The position numbers were made by a program, and so were the translations under genes. Shown here piece by piece: positions 1-9,926 of a stretch of 64,000 nt of DNA (position 1 is the stretch's first letter; each line of letters begins with the position of its first letter). Source of the stretch: Actinokineospora globicatena (lineage in GTDB: Bacteria > Actinomycetota > Actinomycetes > Mycobacteriales > Pseudonocardiaceae); assembly GCF_024171945.1 (NCBI RefSeq), contig NZ_JAMTCR010000002.1, positions 1,798,001-1,862,000 on the forward strand, written 5' to 3'. Below the pieces are notes generated by a model. That model had not been told where the DNA came from. It did not search any database and saw only the letters and a list, made by a program, of their open reading frames with translations.

Positions 1-1038
1 CGCGCCGAGCGCCACCGCCGTCGACCGGCTGCGCCGCTGCCCCGCGCGCTGGAACGGGAGCGGTCCCGGTACCGGGGCCAGCGGCGGGCTGGTCTCGGTC
101 GGCGCGTCCAGCGACACGTACGGCTTGGTGATCACCGTCCGGGCGTCCTCGGGCGGCTCGGGGTCGAGCCGCAGGCTGTCGTAGACCGGGCTGCCGGGCG
201 CGGGCATCAGCGGGTGCAGCCGGTCGCGGACCTCGCGCAGCGACATCCGGGCGTCCGGGTCCTTGGCCATCAGGCCGATGATCACCTCGCGCAGCGGCCC
301 GTCGTGCGAGGGCTGCGGCACCTCGCCGTTGACCACCTGGCTGACGATCTCCATCGCGGGCGCCTCGGCGTCGTAGGGCGCGTGGCCCTCCACCGCGGCG
401 AACAGCGTGGCGCCGAGGCCCCACAGGTCGGCCCGCGGCGTGACGGCGCCGCCCGAGGCGATCTCCGGTGCGATGTAGCAGGGCGAGCCCAGCATGATCC
501 CGGTGCTGGTCAGCGTCCGCTCGGCCAGGTTGCGGGCGATGCCGAAGTCGGTCAGCTTCACCACACCGTCCGGGCTGACCAGCACGTTGCCCGGTTTCAC
601 GTCCCGGTGCACGACCCCGGCGGCGTGCGCGGCGGAGAGCCCGGCCGCGACCCCGTGCCCGACGATCGCCGCCTGCGCCACGTCCAGCGGCCCGTTCGCG
701 CTCACCAGTTCGGCCAGGCTCGCCGCGACCACGAACTCCATCACCACGAACGGCTCGTCGCCCTCGCGCGCCACGTCGTGCAGGGTGATCACGTTGGGGT
801 GCGACACCACCGCGATCGCCCGCGCCTCGCGCAGGGTCCGCTCGCGCAGCTCCTCGATCTCCTCCACCGGCGAGTCGTCGGCGGGCAGCCGCACCTGCTT
901 CACCGCGACCGGGCGGCGCAGGAACTCGTCGTAGGCCTCCCAGACCGTCCCCATCGATCCCTGGCCGAGCTGCTTGCGCAGGCGGTAGCGCCCGGCGACC
1001 AGGCGCTGGGGCGTCTCAGGGGCGGACACGGGCGACAT
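1..1038 (-). CDS. Serine/threonine protein kinase, 5' part (runs off the window)
   Basis: The 346 codons visible start at an ATG on the minus strand and run open to base 1, so the 3' end lies outside. A full Hanks-type kinase domain is present: glycine loop GQGSMG (residues 25-30), catalytic lysine K47 in VAVKQV, catalytic loop HRDVKPGN (HRD at 144-146), and DFG at 164-166 followed by a SPCYIAPE-type activation segment. From about residue 290 the sequence becomes proline-rich and low complexity, as in actinobacterial PknB-like kinases, where a juxtamembrane linker precedes a membrane helix and a sensor domain; that part is not visible. It is divergent from mutA with 130 bp between. The target and ligand cannot be inferred. 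Confidence 0.93.
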   Translation of the reverse strand, partial: MSPVSAPETPQRLVAGRYRLRKQLGQGSMGTVWEAYDEFLRRPVAVKQVRLPADDSPVEEIEELRERTLREARAIAVVSHPNVITLHDVAREGDEPFVVMEFVVAASLAELVSANGPLDVAQAAIVGHGVAAGLSAAHAAGVVHRDVKPGNVLVSPDGVVKLTDFGIARNLAERTLTSTGIMLGSPCYIAPEIASGGAVTPRADLWGLGATLFAAVEGHAPYDAEAPAMEIVSQVVNGEVPQPSHDGPLREVIIGLMAKDPDARMSLREVRDRLHPLMPAPGSPVYDSLRLDPEPPEDARTVITKPYVSLDAPTETSPPLAPVPGPLPFQRAGQRRSRSTAVALGA

Positions 1039-1154
1039 TGTCACCCACCCGGACGTGCGCCAAGGGTGAAAACCCGAACGTAGCCTGTATGTACTGACCG
1101 GTAACCGCGATCAGCCTCACACACCGCCCACCTGGTGCGGCCCCGGCGTTTCCG

Positions 1155-1160
1155 TAGCAT
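1155..1160 (+). promoter_or_regulatory. Putative -10 box for a leaderless mutA transcript
   Basis: TAGCAT fits the actinobacterial TAnnnT -10 consensus and ends 8 nt before the mutA ATG. No Shine-Dalgarno sequence lies between it and the start, so transcription would begin at or next to the start codon. No convincing -35 was found. The same spacing is seen at several other genes in the window. Confidence 0.45.
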
Positions 1161-1168
1161 CACGGGTC

Positions 1169-3007
1169 ATGACGGCCCCCGACTTGGTCCTGGCAGGTGA
1201 GTTCCCCGCCGCCGACCACGTGCGCTGGCAACACCTGGTCGAGCGGGTGCTGCGCCGCACCGACGCCGTGCCCGACGGCTACGACCGGCCGGTCGAGGAC
1301 CTCCTGGCCACGACGACCTACGACGGCATCCAGGTCAAACCGCTCTACACCGCCGCCGATCCGGCACCCGCCACCGGCTACCCCGGCCTGGCCCCGTTCA
1401 CCAGGGGTTCCCGGCCCGACGGCCACGTCGCCGCGGGCTGGGAGGTGCGGCAGCGGCACGCCGACCCGGCGACCACCGCGCGCGACGTGCTGGCCGACCT
1501 GGAGAACGGCGTCGGCTCGCTCTGGCTGGTCGTCGGCGCCGCGGGCATCCCGATCGCCGACCTCGGGACCGTGCTGGCCGACGTGTACCTGGACCTCGCC
1601 CCCGTCACCCTGGACGCCGGACCCGAGTACCGCGCCGCGAGCACCGAGCTGCTCACCCTGATCGCCGACCGGGGCATCCCGCACGCCGACGCGGTCGGCA
1701 CCCTCGGCGCCGACCCGCTCGGCCACCAGGCCCGCACGGGCGACCCGGCGGACCTCGCCGAACTCGCCGCCCACGTCGCCGAGACCGGGCACTACCCGCG
1801 ACTGCGCGCGGTCGTCGTCGACGGCCTGCCCTACCACCAGGCGGGCGGCTCGGACGCCCAGGAACTCGGCGCAGCGCTGGCCACCGCCGTCGCCTACCTG
1901 CGCGCGCTGACCACCGCGGGCATCGACGTCGACACCGCCATCGGCCTGATGGAGTTCCGCTTCGCCGCCACCGCCGACCAGTTCCTCACCATCGCCAAGT
2001 TCCGCGCCGCGCGCAGGCTGTGGTCCCGGGTGGTCGAGGTCGTCGGCGCCAAGCCGGTCGGGCAGCGCCAGCACGCGGTCACCTCCCCGGCGATGCTCAC
2101 CGCCCGCGACCCGTGGGTGAACATGCTGCGCACCACCCTCGCCGCCTTCGGGGCCGGGGTCGGCGGCGCGGACGCGGTCACCGTGGTCCCGTTCGACTCG
2201 GCCATCGGCCTGCCGGACGCGTTCGCCCGCCGCATCGCCCGCAACACCCAGGCGGTGCTGCTGGAGGAATCGCGGCTGGCAGGCGTGATCGACCCGGCAG
2301 GCGGGTCCTGGTACGTGGAGAGCCTGACCGACGACCTGGCCAAGGCCGCTTGGGCGTGGTTCACCGAGATCGAGCGCGCGGGCGGTCTGCCGAGTGCGTT
2401 GACCAGCGGCCTCGTCGCCGACCGCTTGGCCGCGACCTGGGCCGAGCGCGAGCGCAACCTCGCCACCCGCGCCGACGCGATCACCGGCGTCAGCGAGTTC
2501 CCGAACCTCGCCGAACGCGCCCCGGTCCGCGCCCCCGCGCCCCCGGCCCCGACCGGTGGCCTCCCGGTGCACCGCTACGCCGAGGCGTACGAGGACCTGC
2601 GCGACCGTTCCGATAGGACACTCGAAGAAGCCGGCGCCCGGCCCAAGGTCTTCCTCGCCACCCTGGGTCCGGTCGCCGCGCACACCGCCCGCGCCACCTT
2701 CGCCGCCAACCTGTTCCAAGCGGGCGGCATCGAGACGCCGAACGGCGGCGTGATCACCTCCCCGGAGGAGGCCGCCGCCCGGTTCACCGAGAGCGGTGCG
2801 ACCGTCGCCTGCCTGTGCGGCTCGGAGAAGTCCTACGCCGAGCTGGCCGCCCCGGTCGTCGAAGCACTGAAAGCGGCGGGCGCGGTGCGGGTCCTGCTGG
2901 CAGGCAAGGGGCATCGTGAGTCCGGAGTGGACGGACACGTGTACACCGGCTGCGATGCGGTCGCCGTCCTGCGCGACACCCTGCTGACCCTGGGAGTCCC
3001 GGCATGA
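1169..3007 (+). CDS. mutA: Methylmalonyl-CoA mutase small (beta) subunit
   Basis: The 612-residue protein is the non-catalytic partner of MutB; together they isomerise (R)-methylmalonyl-CoA to succinyl-CoA in propionate, odd-chain fatty acid and branched amino-acid catabolism. The TIM-barrel part (about residues 30-430) is recognisable from [10 protein letters not shown], the [12 protein letters not shown] region, and the RIARNTQ...[10 protein letters not shown] block shared with MutB. The C-terminal Rossmann-like part (about 490-610) lacks the DxHxxG cobalamin-ligand motif ([19 protein letters not shown] instead), which is typical of the small subunit. Its stop overlaps the mutB start (ATGA), indicating translational coupling. 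Length is normal for the family. Confidence 0.95.
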   Translation: MTAPDLVLAGEFPAADHVRWQHLVERVLRRTDAVPDGYDRPVEDLLATTTYDGIQVKPLYTAADPAPATGYPGLAPFTRGSRPDGHVAAGWEVRQRHADPATTARDVLADLENGVGSLWLVVGAAGIPIADLGTVLADVYLDLAPVTLDAGPEYRAASTELLTLIADRGIPHADAVGTLGADPLGHQARTGDPADLAELAAHVAETGHYPRLRAVVVDGLPYHQAGGSDAQELGAALATAVAYLRALTTAGIDVDTAIGLMEFRFAATADQFLTIAKFRAARRLWSRVVEVVGAKPVGQRQHAVTSPAMLTARDPWVNMLRTTLAAFGAGVGGADAVTVVPFDSAIGLPDAFARRIARNTQAVLLEESRLAGVIDPAGGSWYVESLTDDLAKAAWAWFTEIERAGGLPSALTSGLVADRLAATWAERERNLATRADAITGVSEFPNLAERAPVRAPAPPAPTGGLPVHRYAEAYEDLRDRSDRTLEEAGARPKVFLATLGPVAAHTARATFAANLFQAGGIETPNGGVITSPEEAAARFTESGATVACLCGSEKSYAELAAPVVEALKAAGAVRVLLAGKGHRESGVDGHVYTGCDAVAVLRDTLLTLGVPA

Positions 3008-5187
3008 CCATCCCCGACTTCGGCGGCATCGACCTCGGTGCGCCGACCCCCACCACCGCCGCCGACTGGCGCGCCGCGCTGCACGACGCGACCGGCAAGG
3101 GCGCCGACGCCCTGACCTGGGAGACGCCGGAGGGCATCGCCGTCAAACCGGTCTACACCGCCGACGACACCGCCGGGCTCGACTTCCTCCAGACCTACCC
3201 GGGCATCGCGCCCTACCTGCGCGGCCCCTACCCGACGATGTACGTCAACCAGCCGTGGACCATCCGCCAGTACGCCGGGTTCTCCACCGCCGAGGAGTCC
3301 AACGCCTTCTACCGCCGCAACCTCGCCGCGGGCCAGAAGGGCCTGTCCGTCGCGTTCGACCTCGCCACCCACCGCGGCTACGACTCCGACCACCCGCGCG
3401 TGGCCGGGGACGTCGGCATGGCGGGCGTGGCCATCGACTCGATCCACGACATGCGCCAGCTGTTCGACGGCATCCCGCTGGACAAGATGAGCGTGTCGAT
3501 GACCATGAACGGCGCCGTCCTGCCGGTGCTGGCGCTCTACGTCGTGGCCGCCGAGGAACAGGGCGTCGCGCCGCAGCAGCTCGCCGGGACCATCCAGAAC
3601 GACATCCTCAAGGAGTTCATGGTCCGCAACACCTACATCTACCCGCCGGGCCCGTCGATGCGGATCATCTCCGACATCTTCGCGTTCACCTCGCGGAACA
3701 TGCCGAAGTACAACTCGATCTCCATCTCCGGCTACCACATGCAGGAGGCCGGGGCGACCGCCGACCTGGAGCTGGCCTACACCCTCGCCGACGGCGTCGA
3801 GTACATCCGGGCCGGTCGCGCCGCCGGGCTCGGCGTCGACGAGTTCGCCCCCCGGCTGTCGTTCTTCTGGGCGATCGGGATGAACTTCTTCATGGAGGTC
3901 GCCAAGATGCGGGCCGCCCGGCTGCTGTGGGCGCGGCTGGTCAAGGGCTTCGACCCGGCGCAGGACAAGTCGCTGAGCCTGCGCACCCACTGCCAGACCT
4001 CCGGCTGGTCGCTGACCGCCCAGGACGTCTACAACAACGTGGTCCGCACCTGCGTCGAGGCGATGGCCGCCACCCAGGGCCACACCCAGTCGCTGCACAC
4101 CAACGCCCTCGACGAGGCGCTCGCGCTGCCGACCGACTTCTCCGCGCGCATCGCCCGCAACACCCAACTGCTGCTCCAGCAGGAGTCCGGCACCACCAGG
4201 GTGATCGACCCGTGGGGCGGCTCCGCGTTCGTCGAACGGCTCACCTACGAGCTGGCCGCCAAGGCCTGGGGCCACATCAGCGAGGTCGAGGCCGCGGGCG
4301 GCATGGCCAAGGCGATCGACGCGGGCATCCCCAAGCTGCGCATCGAGGAGGCGGCCGCCCGCACCCAGGCGCGCATCGACTCCGGGCGCCAGCCGGTCAT
4401 CGGGGTCAACAAGTACCAGCTCGCCGACGACGAGCAGATCGACGTGCTCAAGGTCGACAACGCGGGTGTGCGCGGCCAGCAGCTGGCGAAGCTGCGCAGG
4501 CTCCGCGAGGAGCGCGACGCCGACAGCGTGGCCGCCAAGCTCGACGCGCTGACCAGGGCCGCCGACGGCACGGGCAACCTGTTGGAGCTGGCCATCGACG
4601 CCGCCCGCGCGAAGGCCACCGTCGGCGAGATCTCCGAGGCGCTGGGCAAGGTCTGGGGCAGGCACGCCGCGCAGATCCGTACCATCTCCGGGGTGTACCG
4701 CGACGAGGTCGGCAAGTCGTCGACCACCGTCGACGAGACCAGGGCGGTCGTCGACGCCTTCGCCGACGCGGAGGGCCGCAGGCCGCGCATCCTGGTCGCG
4801 AAGATGGGCCAGGACGGGCACGACCGGGGCCAGAAGGTCATCGCCACCGCGTTCGCCGACCTCGGCTTCGACGTCGACGTCGGCCCGCTGTTCTCCACCC
4901 CAGGCGAGGTCGCCCGCCAGGCCGTCGAGGCCGACGTGCACGTCGTCGGGGTGAACTCGCTGGCCGCCGGGCACCTCACCCTGGTGCCCGCGCTGCGCGC
5001 GGAGCTCGCCGCGCTCGGCCGCGACGACATCGTCATCGTCGTCGGCGGCGTCATCCCGCCGCAGGACTTCGCCGAGCTGCGCGCCGCCGGGGCCGCCGAG
5101 ATCTTCCCGCCGGGCACGGTCATCGCCGACGCCGCCGCGCGGCTGCTGCGCACGCTGGCCGAGCGGCTCGGGCACCGGCTTGGCTGA
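3004..5187 (+). CDS. mutB: Methylmalonyl-CoA mutase large (alpha) catalytic subunit
   Basis: This 727-residue protein is the adenosylcobalamin-binding catalytic subunit of methylmalonyl-CoA mutase. The substrate barrel contains the conserved [20 protein letters not shown] region and [12 protein letters not shown]. The B12-binding domain follows at about residues 595-725, with the DGHDRG motif (H606 is the lower axial cobalt ligand) and the later [11 protein letters not shown] and [10 protein letters not shown] loops. It overlaps mutA by 4 nt and meaB by 8 nt, so the three form one operon. The flux comes from propionyl-CoA carboxylase, encoded about 20 kb downstream; methylmalonyl-CoA epimerase is not in the window. 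Confidence 0.97.
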   Translation: MTIPDFGGIDLGAPTPTTAADWRAALHDATGKGADALTWETPEGIAVKPVYTADDTAGLDFLQTYPGIAPYLRGPYPTMYVNQPWTIRQYAGFSTAEESNAFYRRNLAAGQKGLSVAFDLATHRGYDSDHPRVAGDVGMAGVAIDSIHDMRQLFDGIPLDKMSVSMTMNGAVLPVLALYVVAAEEQGVAPQQLAGTIQNDILKEFMVRNTYIYPPGPSMRIISDIFAFTSRNMPKYNSISISGYHMQEAGATADLELAYTLADGVEYIRAGRAAGLGVDEFAPRLSFFWAIGMNFFMEVAKMRAARLLWARLVKGFDPAQDKSLSLRTHCQTSGWSLTAQDVYNNVVRTCVEAMAATQGHTQSLHTNALDEALALPTDFSARIARNTQLLLQQESGTTRVIDPWGGSAFVERLTYELAAKAWGHISEVEAAGGMAKAIDAGIPKLRIEEAAARTQARIDSGRQPVIGVNKYQLADDEQIDVLKVDNAGVRGQQLAKLRRLREERDADSVAAKLDALTRAADGTGNLLELAIDAARAKATVGEISEALGKVWGRHAAQIRTISGVYRDEVGKSSTTVDETRAVVDAFADAEGRRPRILVAKMGQDGHDRGQKVIATAFADLGFDVDVGPLFSTPGEVARQAVEADVHVVGVNSLAAGHLTLVPALRAELAALGRDDIVIVVGGVIPPQDFAELRAAGAAEIFPPGTVIADAAARLLRTLAERLGHRLG

Positions 5188-6178
5188 CCCGCTCGGCATC
5201 GACACCTACGCCGACGGCGTCCTCGCGGGCGACCGCGGCCTGCTGTCGCGGGCGATCACCCTGGTCGAGTCCCGGCGCGCCGACCACCGCGACCTCGCCC
5301 AGCGGCTGCTGGTCCGGCTGCTTCCGCACGCGGGCGGGGCGCACCGGGTCGGCATCACCGGAGTCCCGGGCGTCGGGAAGTCCACCTTCATCGACGCGCT
5401 CGGCACCACCCTCACCGCCGCCGGGCGCAAGGTCGCCGTGCTCGCCGTCGACCCGTCCTCCACCCGCACCGGCGGCAGCATCCTCGGCGACAAGACCAGG
5501 ATGGCGCGGCTGGCGGTCGACCCCGCCGCGTTCATCCGCCCGTCGCCCACCTCCGGCACCCTCGGCGGCGTCGCCAGGGCCACCCGGGAGACCATCGTGC
5601 TGATGGAGGCGGCCGGGTACGACACCGTGCTGGTCGAGACCGTCGGTGTCGGCCAGTCCGAGACGGCGGTGGCCAACATGGTCGACTGCTTCCTGTTCCT
5701 CACGCTCGCCCGAACGGGTGATCAGCTGCAGGGCATCAAGAAGGGCGTGCTGGAACTCGCCGACGTGATCGCGGTCAACAAGGCCGACGGCGACCACGCC
5801 GTGGAGGCCCGCAAGGCCGCCCGTGAGCTGGCCAGCGCCCTGCGGCTGCTGCGCAACCCCGACGCCACCTGGACCCCGCCGGTGCTCACCTGCAGCGGCT
5901 TGGAGAACGACGGGCTCGACGCGTTGTGGGAGCAGGTCGAACAGCACCACGTGAAGCTGACCGCCACCGGCGAGCTGGCCGAGAGGCGCAGGCAGCAGCA
6001 GGTCGACTGGACCTGGGCGATGGTCCGCGACACCCTGCTGGCCCGGCTGCACGAGCACCCCGCGGTCCGCGAGCTCACCCCCGGCGTCGAGCGGGACGTC
6101 CGCGCCGGTCGGCTCACCGCGACGCTGGCCGCCGAGAGGATCCTTTCGGCCTTCGCGGACAGTGACCACTCCGACTAA
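5180..6178 (+). CDS. meaB: MeaB/ArgK-type GTPase, methylmalonyl-CoA mutase chaperone
   Basis: MeaB is a G3E-family GTPase that gates delivery of adenosylcobalamin to methylmalonyl-CoA mutase and protects it from inactivation. The 332-residue sequence has Walker A GVPGVGKS at residues 61-68, the switch segment ETVGVGQSE, and the NKADGD guanine-specificity motif. The chosen start is TTG at 5180, overlapping the last 8 nt of mutB and giving [15 protein letters not shown], the expected N-terminus with the family's dimerisation helix following. A later start would cut into conserved sequence. Adjacency to mutAB is the usual arrangement and supports the assignment over the paralogous ArgK label. 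Confidence 0.95.
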   Translation: MADPLGIDTYADGVLAGDRGLLSRAITLVESRRADHRDLAQRLLVRLLPHAGGAHRVGITGVPGVGKSTFIDALGTTLTAAGRKVAVLAVDPSSTRTGGSILGDKTRMARLAVDPAAFIRPSPTSGTLGGVARATRETIVLMEAAGYDTVLVETVGVGQSETAVANMVDCFLFLTLARTGDQLQGIKKGVLELADVIAVNKADGDHAVEARKAARELASALRLLRNPDATWTPPVLTCSGLENDGLDALWEQVEQHHVKLTATGELAERRRQQQVDWTWAMVRDTLLARLHEHPAVRELTPGVERDVRAGRLTATLAAERILSAFADSDHSD

Positions 6179-6220
6179 CCTGGTGATCGTCTTGCTCCCC
6201 CCGACCTGGAGGGCTGGCCC

Positions 6221-6529
6221 TTGTCCGTCCGTGCGCCCCGGTTCCTGCCCGCCGTGCTCCTCGGTGTCCTGCTCGCCCTCGGTACCTCCCTCGGTGCCGC
6301 TGTCGGCCCCGCCGCCGCCCAACCGGTCGTCGCCCGATCGGTGACCAGCCAGTCGGTCACCGCGTTCGCCCAGGAGCAGACCGCCCCCGGCGTCGACCTC
6401 CCGCAGGCGCCGACCGAGGCCGACAAGGAGAACGCGAAGAGCAAGATCGTCGTCGGCGTGGTCGCCGTGCTGCTGCTCGGCGCCGTCGTCTGGGGCAACC
6501 GGATCCGGGCCAAGCGCAAGAAGAAGTGA
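6221..6529 (+). CDS. Small exported or membrane protein, unknown function
   Basis: A 102-residue ORF starts at TTG 6221, 7 nt after a GGAGGG ribosome binding site. The first 34 residues look like a signal peptide (basic start, hydrophobic AVLLGVLLALGTSLGAAVG, then PAAAQP). A second hydrophobic helix (KIVVGVVAVLLLGAVVW, about residues 75-91) is followed by a strongly basic tail ending KRKKK, so the C-terminus is probably cytosolic. The middle is acidic and short. It follows meaB by 42 nt and may be read from the same transcript. I do not recognise a family. Confidence 0.7.
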   Translation: MSVRAPRFLPAVLLGVLLALGTSLGAAVGPAAAQPVVARSVTSQSVTAFAQEQTAPGVDLPQAPTEADKENAKSKIVVGVVAVLLLGAVVWGNRIRAKRKKK

Positions 6530-6627
6530 GCTCCCGGCGTTCACCCCGGCACGCGCACCGGTCGTCTTGATCATCCAAACAGTGCGGCCGAACCCGCCCG
6601 ACCGTTGGTCGCAGACCCGGTACCGCG

Positions 6628-6639
6628 GACCGTACGGTC
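6628..6639. promoter_or_regulatory. Perfect 12-bp palindrome upstream of the amidohydrolase
   Basis: GACCGTACGGTC is a perfect palindrome about 95 bp before the amidohydrolase start. Size and position fit a binding site for a dimeric regulator, but no regulator gene is adjacent and the site could be chance in GC-rich DNA. Confidence 0.3.
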
Positions 6640-6734
6640 GGTCCAACGGCGCTGAGTGACGCCCGCCATAGGGCAGGATCGTGGCAAATGGAAACCGCAA
6701 CCACGACCGAGAAGACCATCGCCGGAGGGGTCGC

Positions 6735-8039
6735 GTGACTGTGTTGGATTCACGGCGCGACCTGCCGTCGGAGAGCGGCAGGGGTACCCGGGCGGCGAAG
6801 TCGGACCCGGAGTCCGCCGTGCTGATCACCTCCAGTGGGGTCACTATGCCCCCTGTGGAGGATCTCGGTGCGGGGCGCGGGCCCGCGTGGCTCGACCAGT
6901 GGCTCGCCGCCAACGCCGCCGACGTGCTGGCCTGGTTCCGGCACATCCACGCGCACCCGGAGCTCTCCCGCCAGGAGTTCGCGACCACCGAGCTGGTGGC
7001 AGGCCTGCTCAAGTCCTTCGGCCTGCAGCCGGAGCTGCTCGCCGGCGGCAACGGCCTGATCTGCGACATCGGCACCGGGGAGCGCTGCGTCGCGCTGCGC
7101 GCCGACATGGACGCCCTGCCGATGACCGAGGCGACCGGCCTGCCCTACGCGTCGACCACCCCCGAGGCCGCGCACGCCTGTGGGCACGACGCGCACACCA
7201 CGATCCTGCTGGCCACCGGCATCGCGCTCGCCTCGGCGCCCGCGCTGCCCGGTCGGGTCCGGCTGATCTTCCAGCCCGCCGAGGAGGTCATGCCCGGCGG
7301 CGCCCTCGAGGTCATCGACGCGGGCGGCCTCGACGGCGTGGAGCGCATCTTCGGCCTGCACTGCGACCCGCGCACCGAGGTCGGCCGGGTCGGCACCCGG
7401 GTCGGCGCCATCACCTCGGCGACCGACCTGCTCGAGCTGCGGCTCACCTCGCCCGGCGGGCACACCTCCCGCCCGCACCTGACCGCGGACCTGGTGCACG
7501 CGCTGGGCACCGTCATCACCGGCCTGCCCGCGCTGCTCTCCCGCCGCGTCGACCCGCGCTCCGGCACCGTCCTGGTGTGGGGCGCCGTGCACGCCGGTGA
7601 GGCGCCCAACGCCGTCCCCCAGGACGGTCTGCTGCGCGGCACCCTGCGCACCGGCGACCACGACATCTGGGCCGACCTGGAGCCGCTGGTGGCCGGTCTG
7701 GTGCAGTCCCTGCTCGCCCCCACCGGCGTCGGCTACGAACTGCACCACCGCCGCGGCGTGCCGCCGGTCATCAACGAGCGCGAGAGCACCCAGTACCTGC
7801 GCACCGCCATCGAGTCCGCGCTCGGCGAGGACGCCCTGGCGGGCACCAAGCAGTCCGCCGGTGGCGAGGACTTCGGCTGGTACCTGGAGCACATCCCCGG
7901 CTCGTTCATGCGCCTCGGCGTGTGGCCGGGCGAGGGCCCGATGCGCGACCTGCACCAGCCGACGTTCCAATTGGACGAACGCGCGCTGCTCGCAGGCATC
8001 CGGGTCATGACCCACACCGCGCTCGCCGCGCTGTCCTAA
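6735..8039 (+). CDS. M20-family metal-dependent amidohydrolase (AmiA1/AmiB1-like)
   Basis: The protein is an M20D peptidase/amidohydrolase of the N-acyl-amino-acid or hippurate hydrolase type. It shows VALRADMDALP, the metal-binding ACGHDAHT segment, the QPAEE pair that supplies the catalytic acid and a metal ligand, GLHCDP, the dimerisation-domain GGHTSRPH motif, and the C-terminal GGEDFGWYLE. GTG 6735 is chosen as start because GGAGGGG sits directly upstream (434 residues); an internal ATG at 6846 would give 397. From memory, M. tuberculosis has amidohydrolases amiA1/amiB1 beside lpdA and glpD2, matching the local order here. Substrate is not predictable. A strong terminator follows. Confidence 0.9.
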   Translation: MTVLDSRRDLPSESGRGTRAAKSDPESAVLITSSGVTMPPVEDLGAGRGPAWLDQWLAANAADVLAWFRHIHAHPELSRQEFATTELVAGLLKSFGLQPELLAGGNGLICDIGTGERCVALRADMDALPMTEATGLPYASTTPEAAHACGHDAHTTILLATGIALASAPALPGRVRLIFQPAEEVMPGGALEVIDAGGLDGVERIFGLHCDPRTEVGRVGTRVGAITSATDLLELRLTSPGGHTSRPHLTADLVHALGTVITGLPALLSRRVDPRSGTVLVWGAVHAGEAPNAVPQDGLLRGTLRTGDHDIWADLEPLVAGLVQSLLAPTGVGYELHHRRGVPPVINERESTQYLRTAIESALGEDALAGTKQSAGGEDFGWYLEHIPGSFMRLGVWPGEGPMRDLHQPTFQLDERALLAGIRVMTHTALAALS

Positions 8040-8044
8040 GACGA

Positions 8045-8080
8045 CCCGGGGGTCCGCGTGCGGAACGCGGGCCCCCGGGG
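8045..8080. terminator. Bidirectional hairpin terminator
   Basis: A 14-bp stem (CCCGGGGGTCCGCG with CGCGGGCCCCCGGG, one G-U pair) closes a 7-nt loop in the 56-bp gap between two convergent genes. A U-tract is essentially absent, which is common for GC-rich actinobacterial terminators. Confidence 0.75.
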
Positions 8081-8095
8081 ATTTACCTCACGCGA

Positions 8096-8647
8096 TCACC
8101 AGAGGTGCGCGACGTCCACCACGATGCGGGTGCCGCCGTTGTCCCTGGGCAGGGTGAACACCCGGAACGGCAACCGGGCCCGCAGGCCGATGCCGAGCGT
8201 CGTGTCCCCCTCGTAGGTCCCGGCCCACACGACCTGCCGGAACGTCCGCCACCCCGTCACGTTCACCAGTTCGCTCCAGTTCGCCGGGTGGTAGGTCAGC
8301 TGCCCGTTGTCGTCCCAGGCCCGCCCGAGGGCCTGGATCTGCAGCTTCCCCGCCCCCCGCGTCGGGACGACGTGCCCCGAGCCGTCGGCGGTGATCTCGT
8401 CGACGTACTTCACGTAGTAGCCGTGCCCACCAGGGGCGTCCAGGTCGATCACGAGCCGGTCGAAGCACTCGTGCTGCCCGCCGCGCACGTCCCTGAAGAA
8501 GCCCGTCTCGTTGAAGCCCGCGGCCTTGAGCCCTGAGCCCCAGGTGATCCCGCAGTACGGGTCCGCGGCCGAGGCGGCCACCGGGGCGAACACCACGATC
8601 GAGAAGGCCACCGCCACCGCGGCGATGACCGAGAACAAGCGTTTCAC
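8096..8647 (-). CDS. Secreted AMIN-like domain protein, copy 1
   Basis: The 183-residue protein begins with a clear signal peptide (KRLFSVIAAVAVAFSIVVF...ASAA) and then reads DPYCGITWGSG, an ECFDRLVIDL block, and ends RIVVDVAHLW. This pattern is that of the small exported AMIN-like proteins of Pseudonocardiales and relatives; the AMIN fold is associated with binding cell-envelope polysaccharide, but no function is known for this group. Two tandem GTG codons are possible starts; the second (8647) has the better spacing from GGGGGAG. The next gene upstream (8660-9226) is a paralog, so the two arose by tandem duplication and are probably cotranscribed (12 nt apart). Confidence 0.85.
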   Translation of the reverse strand: MKRLFSVIAAVAVAFSIVVFAPVAASAADPYCGITWGSGLKAAGFNETGFFRDVRGGQHECFDRLVIDLDAPGGHGYYVKYVDEITADGSGHVVPTRGAGKLQIQALGRAWDDNGQLTYHPANWSELVNVTGWRTFRQVVWAGTYEGDTTLGIGLRARLPFRVFTLPRDNGGTRIVVDVAHLW

Positions 8648-8659
8648 CACAACTCCCCC

Positions 8660-9226
8660 TTACCAGGCGTGTGCGACGTCGATGATCAGCCGTTTGGTCG
8701 CGCCGTCGTCGAGTTCGAGGACGCGGAACGGCAGCCGCGCCCGCACCCCGAGCGCGAAACTGTTGTGCAGGACCCGACCGCCGAGGTCGTGGAGCTGGCG
8801 GAAGGTCCGGTAGCCGGTCAAGTCGACCACCTCGGCCGGGTTCGACGGGTGGAACACCATGTCCCCGGCGTCGTTGTAGATCGAGGCTTCCAAGGCGATC
8901 CACAGCCCGGCGCCACCGCGCACCGTGACGGGATTGCCTGCGATGTCCTCGAACTCGTTGACGTAGCCGACGCCGTAGCCGCGCACCCCCGCGCTGCGGA
9001 CGTCGAACACGAGCCGGTCGAAGCAGTCGTGCCTACCCGCCCGGACGCCGGTCAGCGTCGCGAACCCCGGCGTGGAGTCGCCGAACTTGGATTGGGAGCC
9101 CCAGGTGATGCCGCAGTAGGGCGCGGCGGGGGCGGAGGTCGGGTCAGCGGCCGCGGGGGTCGCCGACAGGATGGCCGCGGCGAGCGCCGCCACCAGGGTT
9201 ATGAGCCAGGATCTTCGATGTGCCAT
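8660..9226 (-). CDS. Secreted AMIN-like domain protein, copy 2
   Basis: This 188-residue paralog shares APYCGITWGSQ, HDCFDRLVFDV, YRTFRQ, RARLPFRV and the end RLIIDVAHAW with copy 1. The start is ATG 9226, which follows GAGGAG with good spacing; an upstream in-frame start at 9310 would put 28 non-signal residues before the signal peptide (SWLITLVAALAAAILSATPAAA). The two cysteines, one in YCGITWG and one in CFDRLVFD, are conserved in both copies and may form a disulfide outside the cell. It is the first gene of the pair. Confidence 0.87.
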   Translation of the reverse strand: MAHRRSWLITLVAALAAAILSATPAAADPTSAPAAPYCGITWGSQSKFGDSTPGFATLTGVRAGRHDCFDRLVFDVRSAGVRGYGVGYVNEFEDIAGNPVTVRGGAGLWIALEASIYNDAGDMVFHPSNPAEVVDLTGYRTFRQLHDLGGRVLHNSFALGVRARLPFRVLELDDGATKRLIIDVAHAW

Positions 9227-9325
9227 GTCCGTTCTCCTCGGTCCGACCGCGGGCGCGGTCGGTGAGTGGTGCGGCCGGGACTCGGCCGTACCAGAGGAGA
9301 CGTGCGACACATCCCGGCGTTGTGC

Positions 9326-9787
9326 CTAGCTGGCCGCGGCTGGCCCGATTCCACTGCATGGCCTAGTGCGCAGGTCCTCGACGTAGTCCGCCGGCGCACC
9401 GGCGGCCTCCGCGGCGTCCGCGACCACACCCAGGTAGCGGGCCGACGGCAGGCCGCCCTCGTAGGCGTCGAGCACGTAGAGCCAGGACAGCACGGAGCCC
9501 TCCAGGGTCTGCACCCGCAGCCGGATCTTGGAGTGCAGCCCCAGTTCGGAGCCCTCCCACCGGTCGAGGTTGCGCTCGTCGTCGGTGACGTCGTAGAGCA
9601 CGACGAACACCTGCGAGTCCTGGTCCTCCACGATGGTGGCCAACGCGCCTTCCCACCCGAGGTCCTCACCCCCGAAGGTCAGCCGCCAGCCGACGAGCCA
9701 CCCCGTCCCGGCCATCGGCGAATGCGGGGCTCGCTGCATCATCTGGCCCGGATCCATGTTCGACCCGTAAGCGGCATAGAGCGGCAC
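9326..9787 (-). CDS. Gamma-glutamylcyclotransferase-like (AIG2/GGCT fold) protein
   Basis: The GTG at 9787 gives MPLYAAYGSNMDPGQM, the family's signature N-terminus (the YGSN loop binds the substrate). The family's catalytic acid probably lies in the conserved LGWEGALATIVED region. At 153 residues it has the usual size for actinobacterial members. The family converts gamma-glutamyl compounds to 5-oxoproline, but most bacterial members are untested, so the reaction here is inferred from fold only. The 30 codons upstream of this GTG are open but have no family similarity. It is divergent from lpdA, with 139 bp between the two starts. Confidence 0.8.
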   Translation of the reverse strand: MPLYAAYGSNMDPGQMMQRAPHSPMAGTGWLVGWRLTFGGEDLGWEGALATIVEDQDSQVFVVLYDVTDDERNLDRWEGSELGLHSKIRLRVQTLEGSVLSWLYVLDAYEGGLPSARYLGVVADAAEAAGAPADYVEDLRTRPCSGIGPAAAS

Positions 9788-9926
9788 GCCGGACAGCCTA
9801 GTCACACAGTGCGGTGTCGGCAGGCATCCGCGCGCAGGGATCACCTTTTCGCGGCCACCCCAGACCCGGTCGTGCACTCCCGGCTACCGTGTCCGCTGGA
9901 CGCGCGCGGGTGAAGTGGAGGACCAG

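Noticed and set aside
1160..2938. 592-codon open frame opposite mutA
   Set aside because: Compositional shadow (GAQR-rich) of a well-supported gene.
2833..5205. 790-codon open frame opposite mutB
   Set aside because: It is a shadow of mutB: low-complexity, Arg/Gly/Val/Asp-rich translation with no family signature; mutB on the other strand matches its family end to end.
3255..5603. 782-codon frame within mutB/meaB
   Set aside because: Arg/Pro/His-rich translation in a second frame of a conserved gene; typical for 72 percent GC DNA.
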